The translations under genes and the position numbers were made by a program. A stretch of DNA of 64,000 bases. Origin: WVYX01 sp039586815. Lineage in GTDB: Bacteria; Gemmatimonadota; Gemmatimonadetes; Gemmatimonadales; GWC2-71-9. The DNA is taken from NCBI GenBank assembly GCA_039586815.1, contig JBDHJR010000003.1:62001-126000 (forward strand). Direction: 5' to 3'. Below the pieces are notes generated by a model. It made no database searches, was not told where the DNA came from, and saw nothing but the letters and a program-made list of their open reading frames with translations. Within the stretch, counting starts at the first letter, position 1; each line of letters opens with the position of its first letter. Positions 15,825-28,312 of the stretch are shown in pieces.

Positions 15825-16292
15825 CTAGCGCTTCTTCTTCCGGCCGGCCTTCTTCTTCGTCGCCCGCTTCTTCTTCTTCGTCGCCCGCTTCTTCTTCTTC
15901 GTCGCCCGCTTCTTCTTCTTCGTCGCCCGCTTCTTCTTCTTGGCGGGCTTCTTCTTGGCCTTCTTCACCTTCTTCTTGGCCTTCTTCTTCTTGGCGGGCT
16001 TCTTCTTGGCCTTCTTCGCCTTCTTCTTGGCCTTCTTCTTCTTAGCCGGCTTCTTCTTCGCCTTCTTCTTGGCGGGCTTCTTCTTGGCCGGCTTCTTGGC
16101 AGCGGGCTTCTTCGCTGCCGGCTTGGGGGCCTCCTCCGCGGCTGGGGCAGCCGGCTCCGGCCGGGACCAAATGAGCTCGTCCTGCTTTGGTTCCGAGGGC
16201 GGCCGGACCGGCGGTACCAGTGGCATGGGGTCCCACATACCCGGGCCGCCGCCGCCGAATCCGCTGCCGGAGTTCTCGAACGTGGTGGTCAT
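15825..16292 (-). CDS. Lysine-rich histone H1-like protein
   Basis: 155 residues. The first 60 are a Gly/Pro-rich linker (NSGSGFGGGGPGMWDPMPL) and the remaining 95 are almost only Lys, Ala, Pro and Arg: KPAAKKPAAKKPAKKKPAKK, then KKAKKKAKKAKKKPAKK, then four KKKKRAT units and AGRKKKR. Such tails resemble bacterial histone H1-like or AlgP-type proteins that bind DNA and compact the nucleoid; this is inferred from composition. ATG at 16292 has GGAGGGAG six bases upstream. Confidence 0.82.
   Translation of the reverse strand: MTTTFENSGSGFGGGGPGMWDPMPLVPPVRPPSEPKQDELIWSRPEPAAPAAEEAPKPAAKKPAAKKPAKKKPAKKKAKKKPAKKKKAKKKAKKAKKKPAKKKKAKKKVKKAKKKPAKKKKRATKKKKRATKKKKRATKKKKRATKKKAGRKKKR
15859..15942. 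repeat. 21-bp tandem repeat x4 inside the lysine-rich gene
   Basis: Four identical 21-base units, each encoding KKKKRAT on the minus strand, followed at 15943-16130 by less regular Lys/Ala/Pro codon repeats. The identical codons suggest recent slippage or unequal recombination, so tail length probably varies between strains. Confidence 0.9.
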
Positions 16293-16500
16293 GGCGCGCT
16301 CCCTCCACTGAGATCGCTTATGAGGGTCTATTCTCTGCGTCGTTTGGAGGATGCGCAAGAGCCTGCGCGACGGCGGGGGAGCGGGGTCACCATTGGAGCG
16401 TGATTCGTTGGCTTGACACTGCTCGGGAGCGCGGCTTACGTTGGCTGCATATCTCCTGATCTAGTCGTGATTTACGGGCACTCAAGGGGTGGCTGAGCCC

Positions 16501-18708
16501 ATGGTGCGATACGTAGCTGCTGTCGCGATTCTCCTGGCCGCCGCGGCGGTGGTCCGACCGCCCGCTGGCTTCGCGCAGGCGGTCGCCGACCTGGAGGTGA
16601 CCCCACAGGCCGTCAGTGTGGTGGTGGGAGAGCGCAGAGAGGTGCTCGCCACGGCGTACGACCGCGACGGCGACATTGCGTCCGTTTCGTTCGTGTGGAC
16701 GAGCAGCAACCCCGGTGTGGTGATGGTCGAGGAGGAGCCTGGGCTGCCGGGGGTGGCCTATGTCATCGGCGTGACTCCAGGGACCGCATCCGTCCAGGTA
16801 CAGGCGGGCGGAAGGACCGCCACGCTTCAGGCGGAGGTCGGGGGCGGTGCACTGGCCGGCCCGGCCGGCACGGGGAGGGCGACCGTCCTTCAGGTGGACC
16901 CCACCCGGGTGTTCCTGTTCCCCACCGAGGACCTCCAGCTACGGCTCATCTTCCTCAAGGACGACGGCTCCCCGGCCGCTCCGGAAGCGGTGCAGTGGCG
17001 CTCGTTCCGGCCCGAGGTGGCCAACATCGACGGCACTGGCCGTGTGGTGGGCCTGTCTGAGGGCACCGGGCTCGTGGAGGCGGCGACCTCGTCGGGTCTC
17101 ACGCGCCGGGTCCAGGTCCAGGTGGGACAGGCCGAGTGGGGCTTCGCCGTGCCCGTGGTCTCGCTGTCCCCCGCGTTGTCGGACACGGTTTTGGCGATCG
17201 TGCCCTCCCAGGGCAACCGCGTCGTGCCACCTCGCTCCCTGCAGTGGGGATCCACCAACCGCAACGTCGCCACTGTGACCCCGCTCGGAGTGGTCACTGC
17301 CATATCAGGTGGGCAGACGGAGCTGGTGGCCATCGGGTTCGGGCAGGAGCACCGGTTGCCGGTGACCGTGCACCGCGAAGTGGAGGGCCTGTCGGTCTAT
17401 TCACCGCCGGGCGACACCATCGTGGTGCCGCTGGGCGGGCCGGTGACCTTCAGGGCCACGGCCCTCGCCGCCGATGACACGCCCGTGCCGCAGGCGCCCC
17501 TGATCTGGGTCGTGGGAGATACGAGCATCGCGACCTACTCGGTGGCGGACACCGCGGCGATTGGGAAGGGCCTGGGGATGACCGACCTCACCGTGCAGGC
17601 GCCCGGTGGGCTGGAGAAGACCTGGACGCTCAACGTGGTGGCGGCGGGTCTTGTGCTGGACGCCCCTCGGGTAGGGATGGGCGTGGGTGAGGAGCGCGCG
17701 CTCGTGGCCCGGTTCGCCGACGACCTCGGCAGGCCCCTGGCGCGGGCGAGTGGGGTGGTCTGGACCTCTTCCAACTCCGAGGTAGCTCGGGTGAGCACCA
17801 GCGGGCGCGTGACCGGGACCGGCATCGGTCGAGCGGAGATCATCGCAAGCTCGCCCTTGGGGGTGTCGGATACCGCCACGGTGTTCGTCCAGCGCGAGAT
17901 CTTGTTCTCGTCCACCCGGGCCGGCACCGGCGACATATACGGATTCGATCGAGGTGCGGCGGACCAGGTTCAGCAGATAACAGAGGGGCCCGGCGACGAT
18001 TTTTCTCCGGAGTACTCGCCCGACGGATCGCGTATCGCGTTCGTGAGCACCCGGGACGGGAACTTCGAGTTGTACGTGATGGATGCCGACGGGTCGAACC
18101 TGCAGCGGCTCACCGATACGCGCGTCACCGAGGGGGATCCGAGCTGGGTGCTCGGCGGGCAACGGATCGTGTACCATGCGACGGACGAGGTCGGTGGCAT
18201 CCACGTGTGGAGCATGAACGCCGACGGCTCCGACCAGCGCCAGCTCACGACGGGCGCCGGGGTGAATCTGATGCCGGCCGCTTCACCGGACGGCCGCCGA
18301 GTAGCCTTCACCTCGACCAGGCAGGGCAACTACGACGTCTTCGTGATGGATGCCGACGGTTCGAACCAGCAGAACTTCACGTCGTCGTCCAATAACGAGA
18401 TGGCTCCCGCCTGGATCAGCGACTCCGTGTTGGCATTCGTGCGGGAAGAGCGAGGCGAGCGGGTAACCAATCGGACCGTGGTGTCGGTCGGGCCGTCGGG
18501 TCAGGAGACACAACTCACCCGGCCGGACCTGGCCATCATGGTGTTCGCGGTCTCGGGGGACGGAGAGACGCTGGCCGCAATCGCGACGAACCCCGACGGC
18601 TCGGGCGACCAGAGGATGATCCTGCTCCCCGTCGGTGGGGGAACGCCGGTCGAAGTGCCCAAGGTGACGGAGCGGGAGCAGCAGCAGACCCCAGCCTTCA
18701 GACGCTGA
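16501..18708 (+). CDS. Big2-domain and TolB-type beta-propeller secreted protein
   Basis: About 735 residues, secreted (signal YVAAVAILLAAAAVV, cleavage near GFAQAV). Residues 25-460 hold repeated bacterial Ig-like (Big2) modules, seen as VDPTRVFLFPTEDLQLRL, WRSFRPEVANIDGTGRVVGL and VWTSSNSEVARVSTSGRVTG. The C-terminal 270 residues are PD40/WD40-like propeller blades: FSPEYSPDGSRIAFVSTRDG, NFELYVMDADGSNLQRLT, and MPAASPDGRRVAFTSTRQGN followed by YDVFVMDADGS. This combination suggests a cell-surface or periplasmic binding protein; the ligand is unknown. GTG at 16489 is an alternative start. Confidence 0.86.
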   Translation: MVRYVAAVAILLAAAAVVRPPAGFAQAVADLEVTPQAVSVVVGERREVLATAYDRDGDIASVSFVWTSSNPGVVMVEEEPGLPGVAYVIGVTPGTASVQVQAGGRTATLQAEVGGGALAGPAGTGRATVLQVDPTRVFLFPTEDLQLRLIFLKDDGSPAAPEAVQWRSFRPEVANIDGTGRVVGLSEGTGLVEAATSSGLTRRVQVQVGQAEWGFAVPVVSLSPALSDTVLAIVPSQGNRVVPPRSLQWGSTNRNVATVTPLGVVTAISGGQTELVAIGFGQEHRLPVTVHREVEGLSVYSPPGDTIVVPLGGPVTFRATALAADDTPVPQAPLIWVVGDTSIATYSVADTAAIGKGLGMTDLTVQAPGGLEKTWTLNVVAAGLVLDAPRVGMGVGEERALVARFADDLGRPLARASGVVWTSSNSEVARVSTSGRVTGTGIGRAEIIASSPLGVSDTATVFVQREILFSSTRAGTGDIYGFDRGAADQVQQITEGPGDDFSPEYSPDGSRIAFVSTRDGNFELYVMDADGSNLQRLTDTRVTEGDPSWVLGGQRIVYHATDEVGGIHVWSMNADGSDQRQLTTGAGVNLMPAASPDGRRVAFTSTRQGNYDVFVMDADGSNQQNFTSSSNNEMAPAWISDSVLAFVREERGERVTNRTVVSVGPSGQETQLTRPDLAIMVFAVSGDGETLAAIATNPDGSGDQRMILLPVGGGTPVEVPKVTEREQQQTPAFRR

Positions 18709-18757
18709 GACAGCGGGCGGCCAGCGGCCGCCCGCCTCCACCCACGCAGTGAGGACC

Positions 18758-19804
18758 ATGAAAGCACTCGTATTGCGGGGGCACGGCGATCTCTCGCAGC
18801 TCGAGATCTCGGACCATCCCCGGCCGGAGGTGCGGAAGCACCGGGATGTACTGATCCGACTCGAGGCGGCCGCACTCAATCACCTGGACCTCTGGACGGT
18901 GCGGGGTCTGCCGGGACTATCGCTCACCTTCCCCCATATCGTGGGTGCCGACGGCGCCGGAGTGGTAGAGGAAGTCGGTCCTGGTGTGCGGAGCGTGGAG
19001 CCGGGACAACGCGTCATGTTCAACCCGGGCATCTCGTGCTACCGCTGCGACTACTGTATGGCGGGCGAGCATTCCCTGTGTGAGGAGTACGGGCTACTGG
19101 GTGAGCATCTTCCCGGGACGTTGGCGGAGTACATCGTGGTACCGGAGCATAACCTGGCGTTGGTGCCGACTCCTCCCGATGGCGAGCTCACCTGGGCGGA
19201 GGCGGCTGCCTTCTCCCTCGTGTCCCTCACCGCGTGGCGCATGCTCATGACGCGGGCGCGGGTCCGCGCCGGAGAGCGGGTGCTGATCTGGGGGATCGGA
19301 GGCGGCGTCTCCTCCGCGGCCCTGCGGCTTGCCAAGCTCGCCGGCGCCTACGTGATCGTGACGTCGTCCAGCGACCGCAAGCTGGCCGGGGCGCGTGAGC
19401 TGGGGGCGGATGCAACCGTGAACCACGCCACGCACGACGTCGTGAAGGAGGTACGGGCGCTGACCGGGAAGCGCGGTGTGGACGTCGTAGTGGAGAACGT
19501 GGGCGAGGCGACGTGGGATAAGTCGCTCAGGGTGCTCGGCCGGGGCGGCAGGCTGGTGACCTGTGGCGCGACGACGGGTGCCCGTGCGGCGCTCGACGTG
19601 CGCCGCCTCTTCTGGCACCAGTGGACCATCATGGGATCGACGATGGGAAGCCGGGAAGACTACCGGCAAGTGGTAGAGCTCCTGGCTCAGGGCAAGCTCC
19701 GGCCGCTGATCGACTCGACCTTCCCGCTGGACGACGGGGTGTCTGCCCTCGGCCGGCTGGAACAGGGTGAGCACATGGGGAAGGTCGTGGTGGAGATCCG
19801 CTAG
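18758..19804 (+). CDS. Zinc-type MDR alcohol dehydrogenase/quinone oxidoreductase-like protein
   Basis: 348 residues of the medium-chain dehydrogenase family. The structural-zinc cysteines are present (SCYRCDYCMAGEHSLCEEYG), and the Rossmann motif is VLIWGIGGGVSSAALRLAKL. The catalytic-zinc Cys of alcohol dehydrogenases is replaced (AALNHLDLW) and the GHE motif reads GADGAG, so it may work without catalytic zinc as an NAD(P)H quinone or enone reductase. GTG at 18749 is an alternative start nine bases upstream. Its TAG overlaps the opposite-strand TAG of the next small gene. Confidence 0.88.
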   Translation: MKALVLRGHGDLSQLEISDHPRPEVRKHRDVLIRLEAAALNHLDLWTVRGLPGLSLTFPHIVGADGAGVVEEVGPGVRSVEPGQRVMFNPGISCYRCDYCMAGEHSLCEEYGLLGEHLPGTLAEYIVVPEHNLALVPTPPDGELTWAEAAAFSLVSLTAWRMLMTRARVRAGERVLIWGIGGGVSSAALRLAKLAGAYVIVTSSSDRKLAGARELGADATVNHATHDVVKEVRALTGKRGVDVVVENVGEATWDKSLRVLGRGGRLVTCGATTGARAALDVRRLFWHQWTIMGSTMGSREDYRQVVELLAQGKLRPLIDSTFPLDDGVSALGRLEQGEHMGKVVVEIR

Positions 19805-20034
19805 GGCCAGCGCCTCAGCAGCAGAGTCCGGCCGCCCGGCCCGAATGCCGGCGCTCCCGCGGGGCCGTCGACCCTTCCGACGAACCGTCCCATGTCGTCG
19901 AACAGAGCCAGGCCACGCCGTGTTCGCACCGTGCGCGCGCCGCAGGGCGCACAGCGTTCCCGCACGGCGCGGTCCGGTAGGACCGAGCGCGCGCCGGTGA
20001 TCGCCCATCTGGAAATCGCGGCTGTCCGGGCCAT
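19801..20034 (-). CDS. Small CxxC hypothetical protein (77 aa)
   Basis: No known family. It is basic and Arg-rich with a central ERCAPCGARTVRTRRG (CxxC), then ALFDDMGRFVGRVDGPAGAP, FGPGGRTLLLRRWP, a strand-turn pattern like the end of a beta-propeller or beta-barrel repeat. Supported as a gene by a strong ribosome site, AGAGGAGG five bases before the ATG at 20034. A competing ATG at 20039 in another frame has poorer spacing. Divergent from gyrA. Confidence 0.55.
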   Translation of the reverse strand: MARTAAISRWAITGARSVLPDRAVRERCAPCGARTVRTRRGLALFDDMGRFVGRVDGPAGAPAFGPGGRTLLLRRWP

Positions 20035-20189
20035 TGCATCCTCCTCTACATATCACTACGGGGCGCGGCGCGGCGGGATTCGGCAGGCCGACTCCACCTC
20101 CCTCACCAGCTTAGATGCGCTTAAGACCGGGACGGTTGCAGGACGACTTAAGTTCTTTGTATGCAAATAGTTACAGCGATGCACCGGCG

Positions 20190-20218
20190 TTGATTTAACC
20201 CCCCCGATTCGGTATATT
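20190..20218 (+). promoter_or_regulatory. Sigma-70-type promoter of gyrA
   Basis: TTGATT (20190-20195), a 17-base spacer and TATATT (20213-20218) lie in an AT-richer pocket upstream of gyrA. Transcription would start near 20225, giving a leader of about 55 bases. The leader holds GGGG and CCCC arms (20234-20254) that could form a small hairpin before the ACAGGA ribosome site. Confidence 0.7.
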
Positions 20219-20279
20219 GGAAGGACCTCAAAAGGGGGTCGCTTGCGGCCCCGTCGTTCGTATCCCGACACAGGACACC

Positions 20280-22778
<2,499 letters not shown>

Positions 22779-22798
22779 GCCGGGGCACAGACGGGCGG

Positions 22799-23743
22799 GT
22801 GTCCCTCGAGGACATCCGTGATGCGGCCCGCGGGATCGTGGGAGTGGCGGTGCGCACCTCGTTGGTGCACGTGCCACAGCTGTCCGATCACGCGGGCGTT
22901 CCAGTCTACCTCAAGCTCGAGAGTGAGCAGCCCACCGGCGCCTTCAAGCTGCGCGGGGCGTGGACCTTCGTACGCCTGCTTCCCGAAGAGGTTCGGGCCC
23001 GGGGTGTCATCACTTACTCCAGCGGCAATCACGGCCAGGCCGTGGCGTTCGCGGCGCAGCGGGTCGGCACCCGGGCGGTCGTGGTCATGCCCGAGACCGC
23101 GCCGGCCGCGAAGATCGATGGGGTGCGGCGTTGGGGCGGCGAGGTCCAGTTCGCCGGAACCACGTCGGAGGACCGCTACACTCGCGCCATGGAGATCGGG
23201 GAGCAAGAGGGGTTGGCGCCCATTCCCCCGTACGACCACCCTCACATCATTGCCGGCCAGGGTACTGTAGGGCTCGAGATCATCGAGGACTTACCCGATG
23301 TGACGCATGTCGCTGTTCCCGTTGGAGGCGGAGGGCTTATTGCCGGTATCACGACGGCGGTCAAGGCGCTGCGCCCTGATACACGGGTGACGGGCGTGGA
23401 GCCGGAGGGCGGCGCCTGTCTGGGAGCCGCCCTCGCCGCCGACCAACCCGTGCGGCTCGATAAGACCGCCAGCATTGCCGATGGATTACTTCCTCTTTCG
23501 GTGGGAACGTTGACCTTCCGCCATTTGAAAGGCCTGGTCGACGCGGTGACGGTCTCCGACCGCTCTATTGCGGAGGCTACCGTGTGGCTCAGTGCGGAGC
23601 AGGTGGTACGGGCCGAGCCGTCGGGTGCCGCCACCACTGCCGCGCTGCGCAGCGGCGCGTTTCGGCCCGAGGGGCCGTGTGTCCTCGTGGTGAGCGGCGG
23701 CAATGTCGATGCGGAGACGGTGGCGGCGCTCGCGCAGTCCTGA
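22799..23743 (+). CDS. Threonine/serine dehydratase family (PLP) protein
   Basis: 314-residue fold-type II PLP enzyme. LESEQPTGAFKLRGAW holds the Schiff-base Lys, YSSGNHGQAVAFAAQ the substrate-binding loop, and VAVPVGGGGLIAGI the phosphate-binding glycines. The length matches short catabolic or racemase-type members without the C-terminal regulatory ACT domain, so it may be threonine ammonia-lyase or serine racemase-like. GTG start, 20 bases after gyrA, so probably co-transcribed. Confidence 0.88.
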   Translation: MSLEDIRDAARGIVGVAVRTSLVHVPQLSDHAGVPVYLKLESEQPTGAFKLRGAWTFVRLLPEEVRARGVITYSSGNHGQAVAFAAQRVGTRAVVVMPETAPAAKIDGVRRWGGEVQFAGTTSEDRYTRAMEIGEQEGLAPIPPYDHPHIIAGQGTVGLEIIEDLPDVTHVAVPVGGGGLIAGITTAVKALRPDTRVTGVEPEGGACLGAALAADQPVRLDKTASIADGLLPLSVGTLTFRHLKGLVDAVTVSDRSIAEATVWLSAEQVVRAEPSGAATTAALRSGAFRPEGPCVLVVSGGNVDAETVAALAQS

Positions 23744-23758
23744 GCCTCACTCCCTACC

Positions 23759-25200
23759 ATGCCGGCCAAGATCCTGGTCGCGGACGACGACCGGACACTC
23801 CTGGAAGCCCTTTCCATGATCCTCAAGGACAAGGGCTACGAGGTCGTGGCGGTGCCCGACGGCCAGGACCTCAAACGCCTGCTCGACGAAGAGCGTCCGG
23901 ACCTGCTCATGCTCGACATCATGATGCCGAAGGTGGACGGGCTGCAGCTCTTGCAGCAGGTGAAGGAGGACGAGCGGTGGCAGGACCTTCCTGTGCTGAT
24001 GATCTCGTCGATGGCGCCGGAGGAGGCGACCGTCCGCTCGCTCGGACTCGGCGCGGCCGACTTCATAGCCAAGCCGTTCCGGGTGAAGGAGCTCACCGCT
24101 CGGGTCGAAGCGCAGCTGCGGCAGGGGGAGGTGCTGCGGACCGCGCGGATCGAGGCCGCCCAGCGCGCGGAAGAGGCGGCCATCAGGGCCGAAATGGTGG
24201 ACATCCTCCACGAGGTGACCGATGCCCTGGCGCCGGACGACATCTACCACGTCCTCACCAGGCGTGTGGCCAACGTGCTCAACGTGACCAAGTGCTCCAT
24301 GGTTTTGGCCAAGCAGGAAGACCAGATCGGCAAGGTCGTCGTCGCGTCCGAGAATCCCATGCTGCGCAACCTGGAGATCGGGCTCGACCGTTACCCGGAG
24401 ATTCAGAAGGCGCTGACCACGAATCGCCCCGTCCTCGTGACGGACGTGGCCACCGACCCCCTGTACGACCGGGTGCGGGAGCAGTGGAAGCACGAGGGAG
24501 TGACTGTCACGGTGCGCAGCGTGATCGCCGTGCCGTTCGGGCTGCGGGAGGAGCAGTCGGGCGTGTTCTTCCTGCGCAACGCGGGTGATGCGTCGGCGCT
24601 CACGCCTCAGGATCTGGAGTTCGCCTCCAACGTGGTCCGCACAGCAGTGAGCGCCATCGAGAAGGCGTATGCGCTGCAGACAGCGGTGTCCGACAGCCAG
24701 CGGTATCAAGCCCTGGCGACCACCGATCCGCTCACGGGCTGTCTCAATCGGCGGGCGCTCATGGAGGAGCTCGCGGCCGAGCTGAAGCGCATGCAGCGCT
24801 ACGAGCCCTCGCTCAGCATCCTGATGATCGACCTGGACCGTTTCAAGCAGGTCAACGACACCCGCGGTCACCTGGCGGGCGACGCGGTGTTGCGCCAGGT
24901 GGGTGAGCTGCTGCGCCGCGAAGTCCGCACGGTGGACTCGGTGGCCCGATACGGGGGTGAGGAGTTCGTGATACTGCTGCCGGTCACGCTCCTCGACGGC
25001 GCCCTCACGTTTGCCGAGCGCATCCGGGAGCGGATCGCCGAGCAGGATTTTGCGGAGACCGGCAATCCGCTGAGGGCTACCGTGTCGATCGGGGTCGCGA
25101 GCGTGGCACCGGGCGAGGAAGTCGACCCCGAGGGCTTCATCGCCTTGGCGGACGAGGCCCTCTATCGCGCCAAGCACGAAGGACGCAATTTAGTTCGCTC

Positions 25201-25204
<4 letters not shown>
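23759..25204 (+). CDS. Response regulator-GAF-GGDEF diguanylate cyclase
   Basis: 481 residues. The receiver domain (1-120) has the acidic pair VADDDRT, phosphoacceptor Asp in LLMLDIMMPKVDG and Lys in IAKPFR. A helix leads to a GAF-like domain (about 145-305, with VRSVIAVPFGLREEQSGVF). The GGDEF domain (about 315-481) has DPLTGCLNRRAL, the active site RYGGEEFVILLP and an RTVD inhibitory site five residues before it. It should therefore make c-di-GMP under phosphorylation control with product inhibition. The stop overlaps the kinase start (ATGA). No cognate histidine kinase is adjacent. Confidence 0.94.
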
Positions 25205-26265
<1,061 letters not shown>

Positions 26266-26269
26266 CTCC

Positions 26270-27118
26270 CTACGGAACCTCGAAGAGCCCCTGCGGAATC
26301 TCCGGGTTGATCAGGAAATCGGAGATCACCAGTGCCTTGGTGCGTTTGCCCGACGCGGTCACCCAGTCGCGCCGCATCACGTAGGGGTAGCGCATGTCAC
26401 CGGCGCGGCGGGTCTCTCCCCACAGCAGGCGATTGAGGCTCTCTCGGCCCTCCTCCACGTAGGTGACCTCGTAGGCGAAGCCCCTCCCCACGGGGAAATA
26501 GTATGTGAAGACGTCCTGGTGCTCTCCCACACCCACGCCGAAGGACACCCCGACGGCATGGAACCGTTCGCCGGGCGGCGTCTCTCCTTGCCACACGGCT
26601 CCAGGCCGCTCCCGCATGCCATTGTATGACAGGTAGACGCCGGGATCGCGCAGCTTGAAGGGGAGTCCGATCCAGTAGAACAGATCGCGGGATACGTAGA
26701 GCGCCTCGCGGGCATCCTTGGCTGTGTCAGGCAGTAGTTCGCCGTTCAGCAGCGCCCACGCCTCGTCCCTACCGTTGAATCCCTGCTCGATGAAGTCGTT
26801 GCCCTCCCACCGTTCCACCCGCGTTTCCTCGCCGTGGGGTCCCTTCTTGATCCACACGTAGCGAGGCCGGGCACGCTTGAGGCGGCCCGAGAGCGTGTCG
26901 TACAGCTCAGTCGTGACCGTGAACGATGCCGAGTTGAATGCGTGATAGGTCTCCATCCCGCCGACGGAGTCGATCCACAGGCCGACGAGCGAATCCGCGA
27001 CCGGGTCCTGCTGGAGAGCCGCCACGGATTCCCGCATCGGAGACCCGATCGCTAGGATGGCGATGCAGGCCGCGCCGAGTATTTGGCGGACGGTGCTGGA
27101 GTCGGAGTGACGGGTCAC
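26270..27118 (-). CDS. Hypothetical secreted protein
   Basis: About 282 residues. The likely signal peptide is VRQILGAACIAILAIG, and the mature part is rich in Trp, Tyr and Arg (RYVWIKKGPHGEETRVERWE, DVFTYYFPVGRGFAYEVTYV). The layout resembles periplasmic proteins annotated only by DUF numbers, with VRRD-like and DFLINPEIPQGLFEVP C-terminal strands. GTG at 27118 puts the signal at the N-terminus; the longer ATG frame from 27184 would leave 11 bases to the divergent gene and is less likely. Function unknown. Confidence 0.72.
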   Translation of the reverse strand: MTRHSDSSTVRQILGAACIAILAIGSPMRESVAALQQDPVADSLVGLWIDSVGGMETYHAFNSASFTVTTELYDTLSGRLKRARPRYVWIKKGPHGEETRVERWEGNDFIEQGFNGRDEAWALLNGELLPDTAKDAREALYVSRDLFYWIGLPFKLRDPGVYLSYNGMRERPGAVWQGETPPGERFHAVGVSFGVGVGEHQDVFTYYFPVGRGFAYEVTYVEEGRESLNRLLWGETRRAGDMRYPYVMRRDWVTASGKRTKALVISDFLINPEIPQGLFEVP

Positions 27119-27195
27119 GGGCACTGTCGGGTTGCTCGCAAGAGGGTGGTCGGGGATATTAGGCGCTACCCCGACCCAGATCAACTCGTGTCACC

Positions 27196-28284
27196 ATGAG
27201 ACGATTCCCGGCGTTCGATCCACCCGAGTACCTGGACTGGCAGCCCGACCCGGAGCTGGTGGCGGCGTACCCGGATGCGTGGCAGCACGACGAGGAGCGG
27301 CGGGCCGTGGTGGAGGGGCTGGATCGGGAAGCCGAGCTCGCGCTCTACAGGGGAATGCTGCGCACCCGGCTGCACGACGTCATGCTGAAGCGGTGGGTCA
27401 AGCAGGGTGTCATCTCCAAGGCGTGGCTCGGGACGGGGGAGGAGGCCGCCACCGTGGGGCCGGTTCACGCGCTCGAGCGCTCGGTGGACGTGGTGGCGCC
27501 GATGGTGCGCAACGCCGGAGCGTGCAGCGAGATGGGGATGTCGGTGGCCGACATGCTGCGGGGCTACCTCGGGACCTACGACGCGCCGTCCAAGGGTCGC
27601 GACGGCCACGTGGGCGACATGGAGCACCGGGTGCTGCAGCCGATCTCCAACATTGGCGCCATCCCGCCCGTCACGGCCGGCATCGCAATGAGCTTCCGGC
27701 TGCGCGGCGAGCCGCGCGTAGCCCTTACCTGGGTGGGTGACGGCTCGGTAAAGTCGGGGCCGACCCACGAGGCGTTCAACCTCGCCGCGGTGCTTCGTCT
27801 CCCGGTGATCTTCATCATCCAGAACAACCAGGTCGCGCTCGGCACGCTGGTGCGGCAGCACCACCTGCCCGACGACTTTGGCCAGGTCCACGTTGCATAC
27901 GGCTGCGCCGGATGGTCGTTCGACGGCAACAACGTGCTCGACGCCTACGGTGCCACCAAGCTGGCGGCCGACCGCTGCCGCCATGGTGAGGGGCCGGTCA
28001 TCCTGGCGGCGGAGACGTTCCGCATGGGCGGGCATGCCACCCACGATGAGCAGGATGCGCGGCGCCTCATACCGGCAGAAGTGTATGCCCATTGGGGCAA
28101 GCGTGATCCCGTTGGGCTGTACGAGGCGTACCTCGAGGCTCGCGGAACGAGCGCCGCCGAGCTGGAGCATATCGAGGATGAAGTGACCGCCGAGGTGGAT
28201 AGTGCGGCGGCTGAGGCGCTGGCGAGCCGAGAATCCAACATGCCGCCACCGGCAACCGCCGTGGAGGACGTCTACGCCGAATGA
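27196..28284 (+). CDS. 2-oxoacid dehydrogenase E1 component, alpha subunit (orphan)
   Basis: 362-residue ThDP-dependent alpha subunit of a pyruvate or branched-chain 2-oxoacid dehydrogenase. The ThDP motif starts GDGSVKSGPTHEAFNLAAV and closes with IFIIQNNQVALG. RNAGACSEMGMSVADMLRG and GRDGHVGDMEHRV match the substrate region, and ETFRMGGHATHDEQDARR the phosphorylation-loop region. The usual neighbours (E1 beta, E2, E3) are absent on both sides; a dienelactone hydrolase gene follows instead. It must pair with a beta subunit encoded elsewhere or do something different. Confidence 0.88.
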   Translation: MRRFPAFDPPEYLDWQPDPELVAAYPDAWQHDEERRAVVEGLDREAELALYRGMLRTRLHDVMLKRWVKQGVISKAWLGTGEEAATVGPVHALERSVDVVAPMVRNAGACSEMGMSVADMLRGYLGTYDAPSKGRDGHVGDMEHRVLQPISNIGAIPPVTAGIAMSFRLRGEPRVALTWVGDGSVKSGPTHEAFNLAAVLRLPVIFIIQNNQVALGTLVRQHHLPDDFGQVHVAYGCAGWSFDGNNVLDAYGATKLAADRCRHGEGPVILAAETFRMGGHATHDEQDARRLIPAEVYAHWGKRDPVGLYEAYLEARGTSAAELEHIEDEVTAEVDSAAAEALASRESNMPPPATAVEDVYAE

Positions 28285-28312
28285 GCAACCCCTACCACGC
28301 AGGAGCCCCGTC

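Noticed and set aside
15940..16311. Membrane-like protein on the plus strand (repeated Phe/Leu)
   Set aside because: It is the complement of the Lys/Ala/Pro repeats of the lysine-rich gene, so Phe and Leu codons arise automatically.
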